Source: Lewinellaceae bacterium (GTDB lineage Bacteria > Bacteroidota > Bacteroidia > Chitinophagales > Saprospiraceae). Taken from it: a stretch of DNA of 64,000 nucleotides. Location of the stretch: positions 434,001 to 498,000 of the forward strand of contig JACJYC010000004.1 of the NCBI GenBank assembly GCA_020636325.1, written 5' to 3'. The translations under genes were made by a program, and so were the position numbers. Under the pieces are notes generated by a model, which saw nothing but the letters and a program-made list of their open reading frames with translations, was not told the origin of the DNA and did not search any database. Shown piece after piece: positions 50,349 through 59,574 of the stretch (its first letter is position 1; each line of letters starts with the position of its first letter).

Positions 50349-52673
50349 CTAAAACCGGAACGCCAGCGCTATGCTCGGCAATATGGGCAATTGGTTCACC
50401 CGGTCGTTCGTGATCCGGTTTACATAAAAGACATTGTCCCTGTTGTAAACGTTGGTCACACTGAGCGTCGTTTCCAGCGCGGTATATTTCCCGAATTCCC
50501 AGGTCTTTTTCAGCGATGCATCCAGTCGGTGATAGTACGACAACCGGCCGTCGTTGCGCTTGTCCGACAGGATGGTGCCCAGGTCGTAGTTGCCGGTCAG
50601 TACGTCGGTCAGCAGAAAATCCCCGTCAAACGGTACGCTTTCATAGAATCCCTGGGTGCGCGTAAAGGGAAATCCGGATCCGAGGTTCCACCGGACGCTT
50701 GCCTCCCAGCTGTTCCCTTTGCCGAAATTGTAGCTGGCCAGCAGGTTCACGTTGTGCCTGCGATCGAATATGGTGGGATATACCTGTTCGCCGTCGTCGC
50801 GGTTGACATAGCCGAGTGAATAGGTAGCCCACAGGTACCATTTAGGGTCTTCATATTTCAAGGAAAAGTCAATCCCGTAGGCTTCGCCGGTTTCCGTGAC
50901 GAAATTGGGATCGCTCTCCGCGAGTTTGTTCCGGTTGATGGAAATGAGCTGGGTGAATTTCTTGATATAGGTTTCCGCATTGACGGTTATGCGCTGCGTC
51001 AGGTCGGCTTCGAGGCCGGCAATGCCGTGGATGGACTTTTGCAACCGGTGGCTGGTCGGGGTCCGGGTGCCGGGCTGGAAAATGGTGGATTCGGGTCCGG
51101 CGAGAAAACCGACGAAGAAGTTGACCACATCCAGTTCATTGACGGTGCTGACCAGGTTTTGGGAGTAAAACCCGCCGGCAGCTTTAAGCCGCAGGTAGTC
51201 GGTCAGGTTATATTTCAACCCTATCCGCGGCTCGAGCGAAACGGTCGACTGGGAGGCGTAAAACTGGGCGCGTAGGCCCGGCTCCAGGATCAGGTCGCCG
51301 ATTTGCTGTTTGTATTTGAAATAACCGGCAAGTTCGGTGGTGAAATCGCGTTGTTCGAAACTGAGGCCGACCAGGTTCCGGAAGGCAAAATCGGTATTGA
51401 AACCGGTGAACTCGAACCCGTAGTTGATTTGATTCTTATATCCGAAATAGGTGAAATTCAACCCGGCCGAATAGTTGACGATGCCGCTTTGGCGCGGTCG
51501 CCCGTCCGCTTCCTCCAGCATGATATCGTATTTCGAGTAGGCGATGGTGCCGTCGAGGACCACGTTTGAATTGGGCGGAACCAGGTTGAAGCTGGCGCCC
51601 GCGCCCGTTGTTTTCCATTGCAGGTCGGCCAGTCCGATAAAATTGAACCGGTCGTAAAACTGGAAGCCGAACAGGTTGAGCTTGCTGCCGTTGCCGCCGA
51701 CGAAAGAGAGTTTTCCGTAAATGTCGGTGTATTCATAAGGCAGGCCGATATCCTTGAGGTCCGAAAGGCTGGTATCCTTTGCGGCAAAAGAATAAAAGGC
51801 CGTATCGGTGGCGTAGGAATAAAAGAGCTTCGAGCTTTCCTTGAGGTAGGAGTGTTTACCGGTGAGCAGGAATGATATGCTGCTGCCCGTTTCCGGGTTC
51901 AGTTTTTTGATGGGACCTTCCACCAGCGCTTTGGCCTGGAAAGGGCTGACCGAGACAAGGCCGCCGTAACGGGTCTTGTTGCCTTCGCGGGTCTTGATGT
52001 CCACCACGGCAGAAACCCGCCCGCCGTATTCGGCGTTGAAGCCGCCGGTCAGCACGTCTACGCTGCGAATGGTCTCGGTTTCAAAAACAGAGAAAAAACC
52101 GATGGAATGGAACGGGTTGTAGATGGTCATCCCGTCGAGCAGGATCTTGTTCTGTACCGGCGATCCGCCGCGGATATAAAGCTGTCCGCCCTGATCGCCG
52201 GTGGAAATGATGCCGGGCAGAACCGGCAGGTACTGGGCTATGTCGGCTTCTCCGCCGGTGGACGGCAGGGATTTGATCTGCGCGGCCGTGACCACGACCT
52301 TGGAAACCTGGACGTCTGACCGGGCTTGTTCCCGGCCGGCGGATACGTCGACCTGGCTCAGGTTGATGGCGCTGGGGGAGATCAGGATCCGTTCGTAGGT
52401 GATTCTGCCGTCGCCGATGGTTACGGCAACGCTGACGCTGTCATAACCGATATAGGTAGCGATCAGGTTGTGTTTGCCGACAGGGGCATTGGTGATGGTG
52501 AAAAATCCGTCCAGGTCGGTAGTTGACCCCAGATTGGTGCCTTCCAGCCGGACGTTGCCGAACAGGATGGGTTCCCCGGTTTCTTTATCGTAAACGTTTC
52601 CCCGGATGGTCCCGGTTTGGGAGAAGAGAAAAGCGCTCCACATCAGACAGGCCAGGGCGATGAAAAATCTCAT
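50349..52673 (-). CDS. TonB-dependent outer-membrane receptor
   Basis: 774 residues from the ATG at 52673 (MRFFIALACLMWSAFLFSQ), which gives a proper signal peptide. A carboxypeptidase-regulatory-like domain (about 22-105, GTIRGNVYDKETGEPI, TDLDGFFTI) is followed by a plug (about 120-230: LPVLPGIISTGDQGGQLYIR, GGFNAEYGGRVSAVVDI) and a barrel ending in ALAFRF, with the C-terminal Phe typical of outer-membrane proteins. The plug form with LPVLPGI...YIRGG is that of Bacteroidota receptors without a SusD partner. The ligand is unknown. It lies 94 bases after the YciO gene and may be read from it or from its own promoter. Confidence 0.9.
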   Translation of the reverse strand: MRFFIALACLMWSAFLFSQTGTIRGNVYDKETGEPILFGNVRLEGTNLGSTTDLDGFFTITNAPVGKHNLIATYIGYDSVSVAVTIGDGRITYERILISPSAINLSQVDVSAGREQARSDVQVSKVVVTAAQIKSLPSTGGEADIAQYLPVLPGIISTGDQGGQLYIRGGSPVQNKILLDGMTIYNPFHSIGFFSVFETETIRSVDVLTGGFNAEYGGRVSAVVDIKTREGNKTRYGGLVSVSPFQAKALVEGPIKKLNPETGSSISFLLTGKHSYLKESSKLFYSYATDTAFYSFAAKDTSLSDLKDIGLPYEYTDIYGKLSFVGGNGSKLNLFGFQFYDRFNFIGLADLQWKTTGAGASFNLVPPNSNVVLDGTIAYSKYDIMLEEADGRPRQSGIVNYSAGLNFTYFGYKNQINYGFEFTGFNTDFAFRNLVGLSFEQRDFTTELAGYFKYKQQIGDLILEPGLRAQFYASQSTVSLEPRIGLKYNLTDYLRLKAAGGFYSQNLVSTVNELDVVNFFVGFLAGPESTIFQPGTRTPTSHRLQKSIHGIAGLEADLTQRITVNAETYIKKFTQLISINRNKLAESDPNFVTETGEAYGIDFSLKYEDPKWYLWATYSLGYVNRDDGEQVYPTIFDRRHNVNLLASYNFGKGNSWEASVRWNLGSGFPFTRTQGFYESVPFDGDFLLTDVLTGNYDLGTILSDKRNDGRLSYYHRLDASLKKTWEFGKYTALETTLSVTNVYNRDNVFYVNRITNDRVNQLPILPSIALAFRF

Positions 52674-52767
52674 GTATTTTATTTTTTGCCGGCGCAAATA
52701 TAAGGCCTTGACCGGTTATAGAGGGGCTTTTTTATGTATAGGGGGTTGCAAATTGCAGGAGGCCGGT

Positions 52768-53382
52768 TCAGATTTCAAGGGTTCCGGCGCCTTCACGGAT
52801 GATTTCAGGCTCATCGCCGGTGCAGTCCACAATGGTTGAGGGGACATTGTTGCCGATACCGCCGTCGATCACGATATCGACGATCTTTTGAAAATCCCGG
52901 AAAATATCCTCCGGATCGGTGAAATATTCCAGGATTTCATCATCCGATTTCAACGAAGCGCTGAGGATCGGCCGGCCCAGCGTATCCACGATCGCCTGAG
53001 CGATATGGTTGTCGGGAATGCGGAACCCTATGGTGTTCTTCCGGTTGTGGAATACCTTTGGGGCTTGCCTGCCCGCCTTCAGGACGAAGGTGAAGGGGCC
53101 GGGCAGGTGTTTGCGCAGAATGCGGTAGACCTGGTTGTCGATCTGCTGGGCGTAGGCGGCAACCTGGGAAATATCCTTGCAGATCATGGTCAGCATGGCC
53201 TTGTTCGGATCCAGGCCGCGAATGGCGCAGATCTTGTCGACGGCCCTGGGTTGAAGAATATCGCAACCCAGGCCGTAAACGGTATCGGTCGGATAGATGA
53301 TCACCCCGCCCGCCTGCATCGTTTCGATCACCTGATTGATCTTTCGCTGCTCCGGATTATCGGGATGGATCCTTAATAACAT
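52768..53382 (-). CDS. YciO-type member of the TsaC/Sua5 (YrdC) family
   Basis: 204 residues consisting of the YrdC domain alone. The start MLLRIHPDNPEQRKI and YPTDTVYGLGC at 30-40 match the E. coli YciO pattern, as does the length. Sua5/TsaC make threonylcarbamoyl-AMP for the t6A modification of tRNA; YciO proteins share the fold but are poorer at that reaction, so the role is uncertain. No other t6A gene is nearby. The start codon is 18 bases after the stop of the AAA+ ATPase gene, suggesting co-transcription. Confidence 0.85.
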   Translation of the reverse strand: MLLRIHPDNPEQRKINQVIETMQAGGVIIYPTDTVYGLGCDILQPRAVDKICAIRGLDPNKAMLTMICKDISQVAAYAQQIDNQVYRILRKHLPGPFTFVLKAGRQAPKVFHNRKNTIGFRIPDNHIAQAIVDTLGRPILSASLKSDDEILEYFTDPEDIFRDFQKIVDIVIDGGIGNNVPSTIVDCTGDEPEIIREGAGTLEI

Positions 53383-53400
53383 GGCTTAAAAGCGGTTTTT

Positions 53401-54972
53401 TTAATTATAGCGATCATCATCGTCGTCGTCATCGTCGTCGAAGTCATAATCCATATCGTCATCATCCTCGAAGTCTTCATCGTCTTCATCGTCGTCGTCA
53501 TCTTCCATCATCTCGTTGCGCAGCATATCGGCCAATACATCGCGGAAGGTGAGGTTGTTTTCGAGTATATCCTTGTTGATGATCTCGAATTCGGACAATC
53601 CGTGCAGGATCAGTTCCATCAGGATGTAGGTGTCGTTTTCACCGGCGTCCTCGATATAGGCCTGGACCAGTTTTTTCAGCCCGGCAACTTTTTCCAGAGA
53701 TTGCCTGTATTCCGCATCGCCTGCGTCATTGGCGATATCCACATAGTTTCCGCCGGCAAACCAACTCCGGATCACCCCGTACGGATCGCTTTCCCGGCCT
53801 TTCTTGAGCTTGTCGGGGTTGGGGAAGAAATCCAGAAACATGGATTTGACCGCTTTTCCGAACAGGTGCATGGCCACCTGGTAGGGGCCTTCCTGCTCGC
53901 CTTCGTAAACCAGTTCCACCTTACCGGTAATGGCCGGAATCACGCCCCAGAAATCGCTGACCCGGGCCACGGTTGCCTTTTCATCGTTGATCAGGGTCCG
54001 GCGTTCGGCAGCGCTGGCCAGGTTTTCGAGCCCTGATATGCTGAGCCGGGCCGAAACCCCGCTTTTGGGATCGACAAACTCGCTGGTGCGGGCCTCTACG
54101 GCAATTTTCTCGAGCAGGACCTCCAGCAACTCCGGTATGTAAACGATTTTTCTTTGTTCGTCCGACAGCCGGGCTTCCTGCCGGGTGATCTGCCGGGCGA
54201 TCTCGATGGTTTTGGGGTAATGGGTGAGGATCTGGCTTTCGATCCGGTCTTTCAGGGGGGTGATGATGCTGCCCCTGTTGGTATAGTCTTCCGGGTTGGC
54301 GGTGAAGACAAAGGAGATATCGAGCGGCAACCGGAGTTTGAAGCCCCGGATCTGGATATCGCCTTCCTGCAGGATATTGAAAAGGGCGACCTGTATCCTG
54401 GCCTGGAGATCGGGAAGCTCGTTGATCACAAAAATGCAGCGGTGCGCCCTGGGGATCAGGCCGAAATGGATGACCCTTTCGTCTGAATAAGGCAATTTCA
54501 GCGTGGCGGCCTTGATGGGGTCCACATCGCCGATGAGGTCGGCAACGCTGACGTCAGGGGTGGCCAGTTTTTCGAGGTAGCGTTCATTGCGGTGAAGCCA
54601 GCTGACGGGGGTCTTGTCCCCTTTCTCGGCGATCAGGTCGACGGCATAGCGGCTCAGCGGTTGCAGCGGGTCGTCGTTGAGTTCGCTGCCTTCAACCACC
54701 GGGATGTACTCGTCCAGCAGGTTGGTCAATAAGCGGGCAATCCTGGTTTTGGCCTGCCCGCGCAAACCGAGGAGCAGGATGTTGTGCCTTGACAGGATGG
54801 CGCGCTCAATATCAGGCAGTACCGTATCCTCAAAACCGACGATACCTGGAAAAATGGTTTCCTTTTGCTTGATTTTCTGGATCAGATTGTTCCTGAGCTC
54901 GTCTTTGACGGATTTAGGCTGATACCCGGAGGCTTTCAGTTCGCCGAGTGTTTTGGGAAGATTTTTCTCCAT
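53401..54972 (-). CDS. Magnesium chelatase ChlI-like AAA+ ATPase with acidic tail
   Basis: 523 residues from the ATG at 54972 (MEKNLPKTLGELKASGY). An AAA+ core (about 45-310) has PGIVGFEDTVLPDIERAIL and a variant Walker A, GLRGQAKT, in which the Gly before Lys is Ala, then IFVINELPDL as Walker B, with Asn in place of the usual Asp, and FTANPEDYTNRG as sensor. The last 40 residues are nearly all Asp and Glu. It is related to the BchI/ChlI and MoxR families, whose members act with a VWA-domain protein to remodel targets; no VWA gene is adjacent. No other chlorophyll or cobalamin genes are near. Its target is unknown; the acidic tail suggests binding to a basic partner or metal ions. Confidence 0.8.
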   Translation of the reverse strand: MEKNLPKTLGELKASGYQPKSVKDELRNNLIQKIKQKETIFPGIVGFEDTVLPDIERAILSRHNILLLGLRGQAKTRIARLLTNLLDEYIPVVEGSELNDDPLQPLSRYAVDLIAEKGDKTPVSWLHRNERYLEKLATPDVSVADLIGDVDPIKAATLKLPYSDERVIHFGLIPRAHRCIFVINELPDLQARIQVALFNILQEGDIQIRGFKLRLPLDISFVFTANPEDYTNRGSIITPLKDRIESQILTHYPKTIEIARQITRQEARLSDEQRKIVYIPELLEVLLEKIAVEARTSEFVDPKSGVSARLSISGLENLASAAERRTLINDEKATVARVSDFWGVIPAITGKVELVYEGEQEGPYQVAMHLFGKAVKSMFLDFFPNPDKLKKGRESDPYGVIRSWFAGGNYVDIANDAGDAEYRQSLEKVAGLKKLVQAYIEDAGENDTYILMELILHGLSEFEIINKDILENNLTFRDVLADMLRNEMMEDDDDDEDDEDFEDDDDMDYDFDDDDDDDDDRYN

Positions 54973-55140
54973 TATGTTTTTCCTTCTTGATGACAAAGAA
55001 ACGAATTATTCTTCCATTGGTTTGAATTTCACGGCGACTTGGGAATTTTTTTTCCAATACGCCGCGTTAATAAATTATCGCCTTTGCAGGAAACAATGTT
55101 TATTTTTACCCCGATTTGATTCACTCCAAAAACAAGGTTT

Positions 55141-55878
55141 ATGCTGAAAAAATTGTTGTTTTTTATGTGCGCAGCTGCGATGCTAACCCTCACAGGCTGC
55201 TTTGAAATGGTGGAAGAGGTTTACCTGAATCGCGACGGTTCGGGTAAATACCTGATTTCAATTGACATGAGCGATCTGTTCAGTGATCCCATGATGAAGG
55301 GCATTATGGAGCAGGCCGCCAAAGAACAGGCCGGTCAGAATGAAGAAATGGAAATCGACAGCATCGTCCGGTTCTCCGAATTGCCGAATGCCGATCATTT
55401 GACCAGCGATGAAAAAATGATCCTGAAACCGCTGGTGATGCACATCATCATGAGCGAGTCGAAAAGCAAAATGGCCTTCAATATGGAATATCCCTTCAAG
55501 GATATTGCCGACGTTAAGAAGATGAACGAGGCGCTGACCAAACTCGAAGGCCAGGACGGCGCCGGCGCCAACCCGATGATGGGCGGCCCGGCCGGCCTGA
55601 TGCAGGGCAATCAGGCGGGATTTTCCCTGAAAAAGAAAATGCTGAGCCGGCTCCCGGTAAAGGTAGACAAGGACGCCATGGAAGCCGAAGGAATGGAATT
55701 CGCCAAAATGTTCCTCGAATCGGCCAAGTTCAAAACGATCTACCACTTGCCCGGCAAGGTCAAGAAAACCACCATCCCCAATGCAACGGTCGACGGATCA
55801 ACCGTCACGGTTGAAAACGGCGTGCTCGACATCATGGAGGGCAAAGCCAAACAGGACGGGGACATCAAGTTTAAATAA
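55141..55878 (+). CDS. Lipoprotein of unknown function
   Basis: 245 residues. Lipoprotein signal MLKKLLFFMCAAAMLTLTGC, lipidated at Cys20. An N-terminal beta segment (EVYLNRDGSGKYLISIDMS) is followed by a Met-rich helical stretch (about 50-130) and a Gly/Met-rich loop, GGPAGLMQG, at about 145-155. The C-terminal part (about 195-245) is beta-rich with GVLDIMEGKAKQDG. Such lipoproteins are common in Bacteroidota, and no function is known to me. Divergent from the AAA+ gene and convergent with the S9 peptidase gene. Confidence 0.7.
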   Translation: MLKKLLFFMCAAAMLTLTGCFEMVEEVYLNRDGSGKYLISIDMSDLFSDPMMKGIMEQAAKEQAGQNEEMEIDSIVRFSELPNADHLTSDEKMILKPLVMHIIMSESKSKMAFNMEYPFKDIADVKKMNEALTKLEGQDGAGANPMMGGPAGLMQGNQAGFSLKKKMLSRLPVKVDKDAMEAEGMEFAKMFLESAKFKTIYHLPGKVKKTTIPNATVDGSTVTVENGVLDIMEGKAKQDGDIKFK

Positions 55879-55890
55879 CCTGCACCTGAC

Positions 55891-55935
55891 GTCTTTCAGT
55901 TGGCAGTCCTCTGCTGAAGACTGCCAACTGAAGAC
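55891..55935. terminator. Hairpin formed by a 7-bp-type repeat between convergent genes
   Basis: cagttggcagtc (55897-55908) pairs perfectly with 55919-55930, and the stem extends to 55891 and 55935 with one bulged base. The downstream arm is repeated (gactgccaactg again at about 55933-55944). The cagttgg core is related to the heptamer arrays at 37769 and 42031. Confidence 0.6.
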
Positions 55936-55961
55936 TGCCAACTGTCAAACTGCCAACTGCC

Positions 55962-58397
55962 CTACGGTTTCACCGCCTCCTTTCCCTTGTTCTTCACGAA
56001 TTTATCCAGCCAGGTGTCCATCTCATAGAACATATGCATGATCGATTCCCTGGCCTGATAGCCGTGGCTTTCCGCCGGCAGCTTCACCAACCTGACGGTG
56101 GCGCCGTGTCCTTTCAAGGCTGCATAGAACCTTTCGCTTTGGATGGGAAATGTACCTGAATTGTTGTCCGCTTCCCCGTGGATCATCAACAGGGGCTCCT
56201 TGATCTTGTCGGCAAAATTGAACGGCGACATTTCGTAATATACCTCGGGCGCCTCCCAGTAAGTCCGTTCTTCGCTCTGGAATCCGAACGGCGTCAGGGT
56301 CCGGTTGTAGGCTCCGCTGCGTGCGATACCGGCAGCGAACAGGTCGGTGTGGGCCAGCAGGTTGGCGGTCATGAACGCGCCGTAGGAATGGCCGCCGACC
56401 GCCAGCCGGTTGCGGTCGGCAACGCCCATTTCAACGATCTTGTTGACCGCTGCCTCGGCGCCTGCCTGCAATTGCGGTACGAAGGTCTCGTTGGGTTCCT
56501 CTTCGCCCTCTCCGATGATGGGCATGGCAAAATTGTCAAAAACGGCGTAGCCGCGGGCAACCCAGAAAATGGGCGATCCCCAACTCGGCCGGATAAACTC
56601 GTACGGCGATCCGGTGACCTGGCTGGCGGCATCTGCGCTTTTGTATTCCCTGGGATAGGCCCACATGAATACGGGCAGCGGACCGTCTTTTTCCTTGTTG
56701 TATCCGGCCGGCAGGTACAGGTTGCCCGTCAGTTCGATGCCGTCGTCCCGCTGGTATTTGACCAGTTCCTTGGTCACGCCCTCCAGGGCTTTGTACGGAT
56801 TGTCAAAGGAGGTGAGCTGGGTCAGTTTGCCCGACTTCAGGTCCCGGATGAAATAATTCGGCGGCTCATTGACCGATTCCCGGCGGGTTACGGCGCGATT
56901 TTTCTTCAGGTCAAGCTCCACCGGGATCTCATAATACGGGGCCTCCGAACGCCAAAGCCGCCGGGCTTTTCCTGTTGCCAGGTTGAATTCATCAATGAAC
57001 GGACGGTTCCCTTCGGGCGAAGCGCCCTGGCCGGTCAGGTATAAGAGATGACCATCGCCGCCGGTCAGCAGTACCGAACGGCCGGATTTATTCGGAGCGG
57101 TGACAAAATCGCCGGGATCGTTGTACCGGTCTTCGTATGACCGGTCGAATACCGGTGTTTTTCCGGCGCCGGGGTCGGCGGGCGCCCATTTGCTGGTGAT
57201 CATCCGGCGGTTCTGGCGCCAGCGTTCCGTTATCAGGGCAAGGCCGTCGTTGCCCCAGGTGATCCCGGCATAGCGCAGCTGTAGGTCTGCCGCCGGCTTG
57301 GGATCGCCGGTAAAAGGCGCATTCAGCGAATAAACGCGGTCTCGCACATCGGTCTCTTTTTTGGGGTCTCCTTCGTCCTGGGCTTCCACCCAGTATAATG
57401 CAGCCGGCGCATCGGCGCGCCAGGTGAAATTCCTCCTGCCGGGACGGGTGGCGTCGAATCCCTTTGGGATATTGTCGGCCAGCGGGATCTCGGCGATGGT
57501 CTGGACCTTGGCGCCCTGGCGGTCGAATATGGCCACCGTTTGCGGAAACAGATAATAGGGTACGATATAAGAGAAGGGTTGGTGTACCGCGGTGAGCATC
57601 ACGTACGATCCGTCGGGAGAAGGGCTGTATCCCGTATAAATGGCCGGCTGGCCGAATTCCCTGGCCTGCCCCGAAGCGAGGTCCAGCATTTTTAGCTGGA
57701 CGGTGGCCAGGTAGGCAAATACCGCCTCATCGTATGAATTTTCAAGCAGGTCCTGATAGGTCCTCACCGGAGCGGCACGGCCCATGTTTTCCTGGATGAT
57801 CGGCCCGGTCGGTACCTTGGGTTTCTTCGGCAGGTCTCCACGGCCGGCCGGGTTGGCAGCGTACAGGATGGATTGGCTGTCGGGCATCCAGGTGTAGGCG
57901 TTTCCGCTGGTCACGTCGTTCACTTCCGCCCGGGTGAGCGCTTTTGCAGTAGCCCCGGCCAGGTCGGCCATCCACAGCTCAATGCCGTCCGGGGTCGTAT
58001 GGGTAAAGGCTATTTTGGCGCCGTCCGGCGACCAGCTGAGGTCGCTGAGTTTCGGATTTTCGGGCAGTCCCTTGATGGGGACTTCCTTGTTGTTGGACAG
58101 GTTGCGGAGTTTCAGGCCGGTGATATATGCGCTCCGGCTCGGGCCGCTGGTGTTCGGATTGATCCGCAGGCCGGCCAGCCGGAGTTCATCCTGCGCCAGG
58201 TCTTCAATCGACGGATAACTGGACCGTTCCATCAGGAGCATCCAATCGAGATCAGGGCTGAGGTTGACGGATGGGGTCGGCGGCGCGTCGATCATGTCGG
58301 CAATCACCTTTGGCGGCATTTGATAGGCGGTCTGGGAGATTGCCGGGACAGTCAAAAAGATCAGCAATCCCAGGAGGGCGGATTGGAGTGATTTCAT
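55962..58397 (-). CDS. S9 family prolyl oligopeptidase-like peptidase (S9D type)
   Basis: 811 residues with a signal peptide (residues 1 to about 21, ending PAISQ). An N-terminal beta-propeller (about 40-560) with repeated blades precedes an alpha/beta-hydrolase domain holding GGHSYGAF (Ser about 670), GEADNN (Asp about 743) and AESHGY (His about 777). The arrangement and the long propeller fit the glutamyl-endopeptidase-like S9D group rather than DPP4. It would act in the periplasm or outside on small peptides. A role together with the S46 peptidase in protein use is reasonable but inferred. The stop converges on a lipoprotein gene. Confidence 0.9.
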   Translation of the reverse strand: MKSLQSALLGLLIFLTVPAISQTAYQMPPKVIADMIDAPPTPSVNLSPDLDWMLLMERSSYPSIEDLAQDELRLAGLRINPNTSGPSRSAYITGLKLRNLSNNKEVPIKGLPENPKLSDLSWSPDGAKIAFTHTTPDGIELWMADLAGATAKALTRAEVNDVTSGNAYTWMPDSQSILYAANPAGRGDLPKKPKVPTGPIIQENMGRAAPVRTYQDLLENSYDEAVFAYLATVQLKMLDLASGQAREFGQPAIYTGYSPSPDGSYVMLTAVHQPFSYIVPYYLFPQTVAIFDRQGAKVQTIAEIPLADNIPKGFDATRPGRRNFTWRADAPAALYWVEAQDEGDPKKETDVRDRVYSLNAPFTGDPKPAADLQLRYAGITWGNDGLALITERWRQNRRMITSKWAPADPGAGKTPVFDRSYEDRYNDPGDFVTAPNKSGRSVLLTGGDGHLLYLTGQGASPEGNRPFIDEFNLATGKARRLWRSEAPYYEIPVELDLKKNRAVTRRESVNEPPNYFIRDLKSGKLTQLTSFDNPYKALEGVTKELVKYQRDDGIELTGNLYLPAGYNKEKDGPLPVFMWAYPREYKSADAASQVTGSPYEFIRPSWGSPIFWVARGYAVFDNFAMPIIGEGEEEPNETFVPQLQAGAEAAVNKIVEMGVADRNRLAVGGHSYGAFMTANLLAHTDLFAAGIARSGAYNRTLTPFGFQSEERTYWEAPEVYYEMSPFNFADKIKEPLLMIHGEADNNSGTFPIQSERFYAALKGHGATVRLVKLPAESHGYQARESIMHMFYEMDTWLDKFVKNKGKEAVKP

Positions 58398-58472
58398 GCA
58401 GTTTTTTGCTTTGCAATATACGAAATTTTCAAAACCGCATTTTTTGCCTAACTTCAGGTCAAATAGCAGACC

Positions 58473-59564
58473 ATGTTGAGGAATCCAATGATGAACTATT
58501 GCTGGTTAACGGTCGTCATTGCCTGTTTATCAGGCTGTCAGGCCAACCATCCTAATGTGGAAAATCAGGTCGCGGCCAAGGCTGCAGTTGAAAGAAATCC
58601 ACCGGTGAGCGCGATGGCAAAATCGGCTGTCGCCCTGACCGAGGGGTTGAATGCAGACCAATTGGCTAAAATGCAAATGCCTTTTGACAGTGATGAACGG
58701 TTCAACTGGAATTATGTGCCCTTGGAAAGAAAGGGCCTGACCATTGAGGAAATGAACCAGGATCAACGCGCGCTGGCCATGAAATTGTTGAGAACCGGCC
58801 TCAGTGATCAGGGAATGGAAAAAGCACAGGCGATCATGCAGCTTGAAAATGTGTTGAGGGAGCTGGAAGGGAGAGGGAGCGACGATCGTTATCGCCATCC
58901 TGAACGGTATTACCTGAGCCTTTTCGGCGATCCGGCGGGTGAAGCGCCCTGGGGATGGCGCCTTGAGGGCCATCACCTATCCCTGAATTTCTCTTCCGTA
59001 ACAGGGGAAGTAACAGCGACTCCGGCCTTTTTCGGCTCTAACCCGGCTACTTTGCCGCGCGGAAATTATCCGGGTAACGACGTGCTGCGCCAGGAGGAGG
59101 AAAAGGGCAGGGCCTTGCTGATGTCCTTTAATGAAGCTCAGCGCAAATCGGCGATCATTGCTGAAAAGGCGCCGGGCGACATCATCACCCGAAACGACCG
59201 CAAAGCATCCCTGGAAAACGGGGAAGGGTTGGGATATCCCGGTATGACGCCGTTGCAACAGGCGGGACTGGTGGAACTGATCAAAGTCTACCTCAACAAT
59301 ATGGAACCCGGGATTGCCGCAAAACAATGGGCCCAGATTCTGGAGGACGGCGTCGAAAACCTGAAGTTCGCCTGGGCAGGCGGATCAGAAAAAGGACAAG
59401 GGCATTACTACCGGATACAAGGGCCGGGCATCCTGATCGAATATGACAATACGCAAAACGACGCCAATCATATCCATACGGTCTGGCGGGATCTACGGAA
59501 TGATTTTGGTGAGGACCTGCTCAAACGGCATTACGAAACCTCGCCGCACCATCACAATCATTAG
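58473..59564 (+). CDS. DUF3500 lipoprotein
   Basis: 363 residues. The start at 58473 gives a lipoprotein signal ending CLSGC (Cys about 22); a second ATG six codons later is possible. The mature part matches the DUF3500 pattern: PLERKGLTIEEMNQDQRALA near the start, then RYYLSLFGDP, WGWRLEGHHLSLNF, FFGSNPAT, and HIHTVWRDLRNDFGEDLL at the end, plus a short His-rich tail (HHHNH). The conserved GHH and H-x-H residues suggest a metal site. DUF3500 proteins are found in many aerobic bacteria; their activity is not established. Convergent with lysA, 10 bases between stops. Confidence 0.85.
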   Translation: MLRNPMMNYCWLTVVIACLSGCQANHPNVENQVAAKAAVERNPPVSAMAKSAVALTEGLNADQLAKMQMPFDSDERFNWNYVPLERKGLTIEEMNQDQRALAMKLLRTGLSDQGMEKAQAIMQLENVLRELEGRGSDDRYRHPERYYLSLFGDPAGEAPWGWRLEGHHLSLNFSSVTGEVTATPAFFGSNPATLPRGNYPGNDVLRQEEEKGRALLMSFNEAQRKSAIIAEKAPGDIITRNDRKASLENGEGLGYPGMTPLQQAGLVELIKVYLNNMEPGIAAKQWAQILEDGVENLKFAWAGGSEKGQGHYYRIQGPGILIEYDNTQNDANHIHTVWRDLRNDFGEDLLKRHYETSPHHHNH

Positions 59565-59574
59565 AGGGCTGGGG

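Noticed and set aside
52768..53382. Sua5/TsaC proper
   Set aside because: Length and N-terminal sequence match YciO, which has the same domain but lacks the features of the standard t6A enzyme.
53401..54972. Chlorophyll or cobalamin magnesium/cobalt chelatase
   Set aside because: No other pigment or cobalamin genes are nearby and the Walker motifs differ; it is better treated as a ChlI/MoxR-like ATPase of unknown target.
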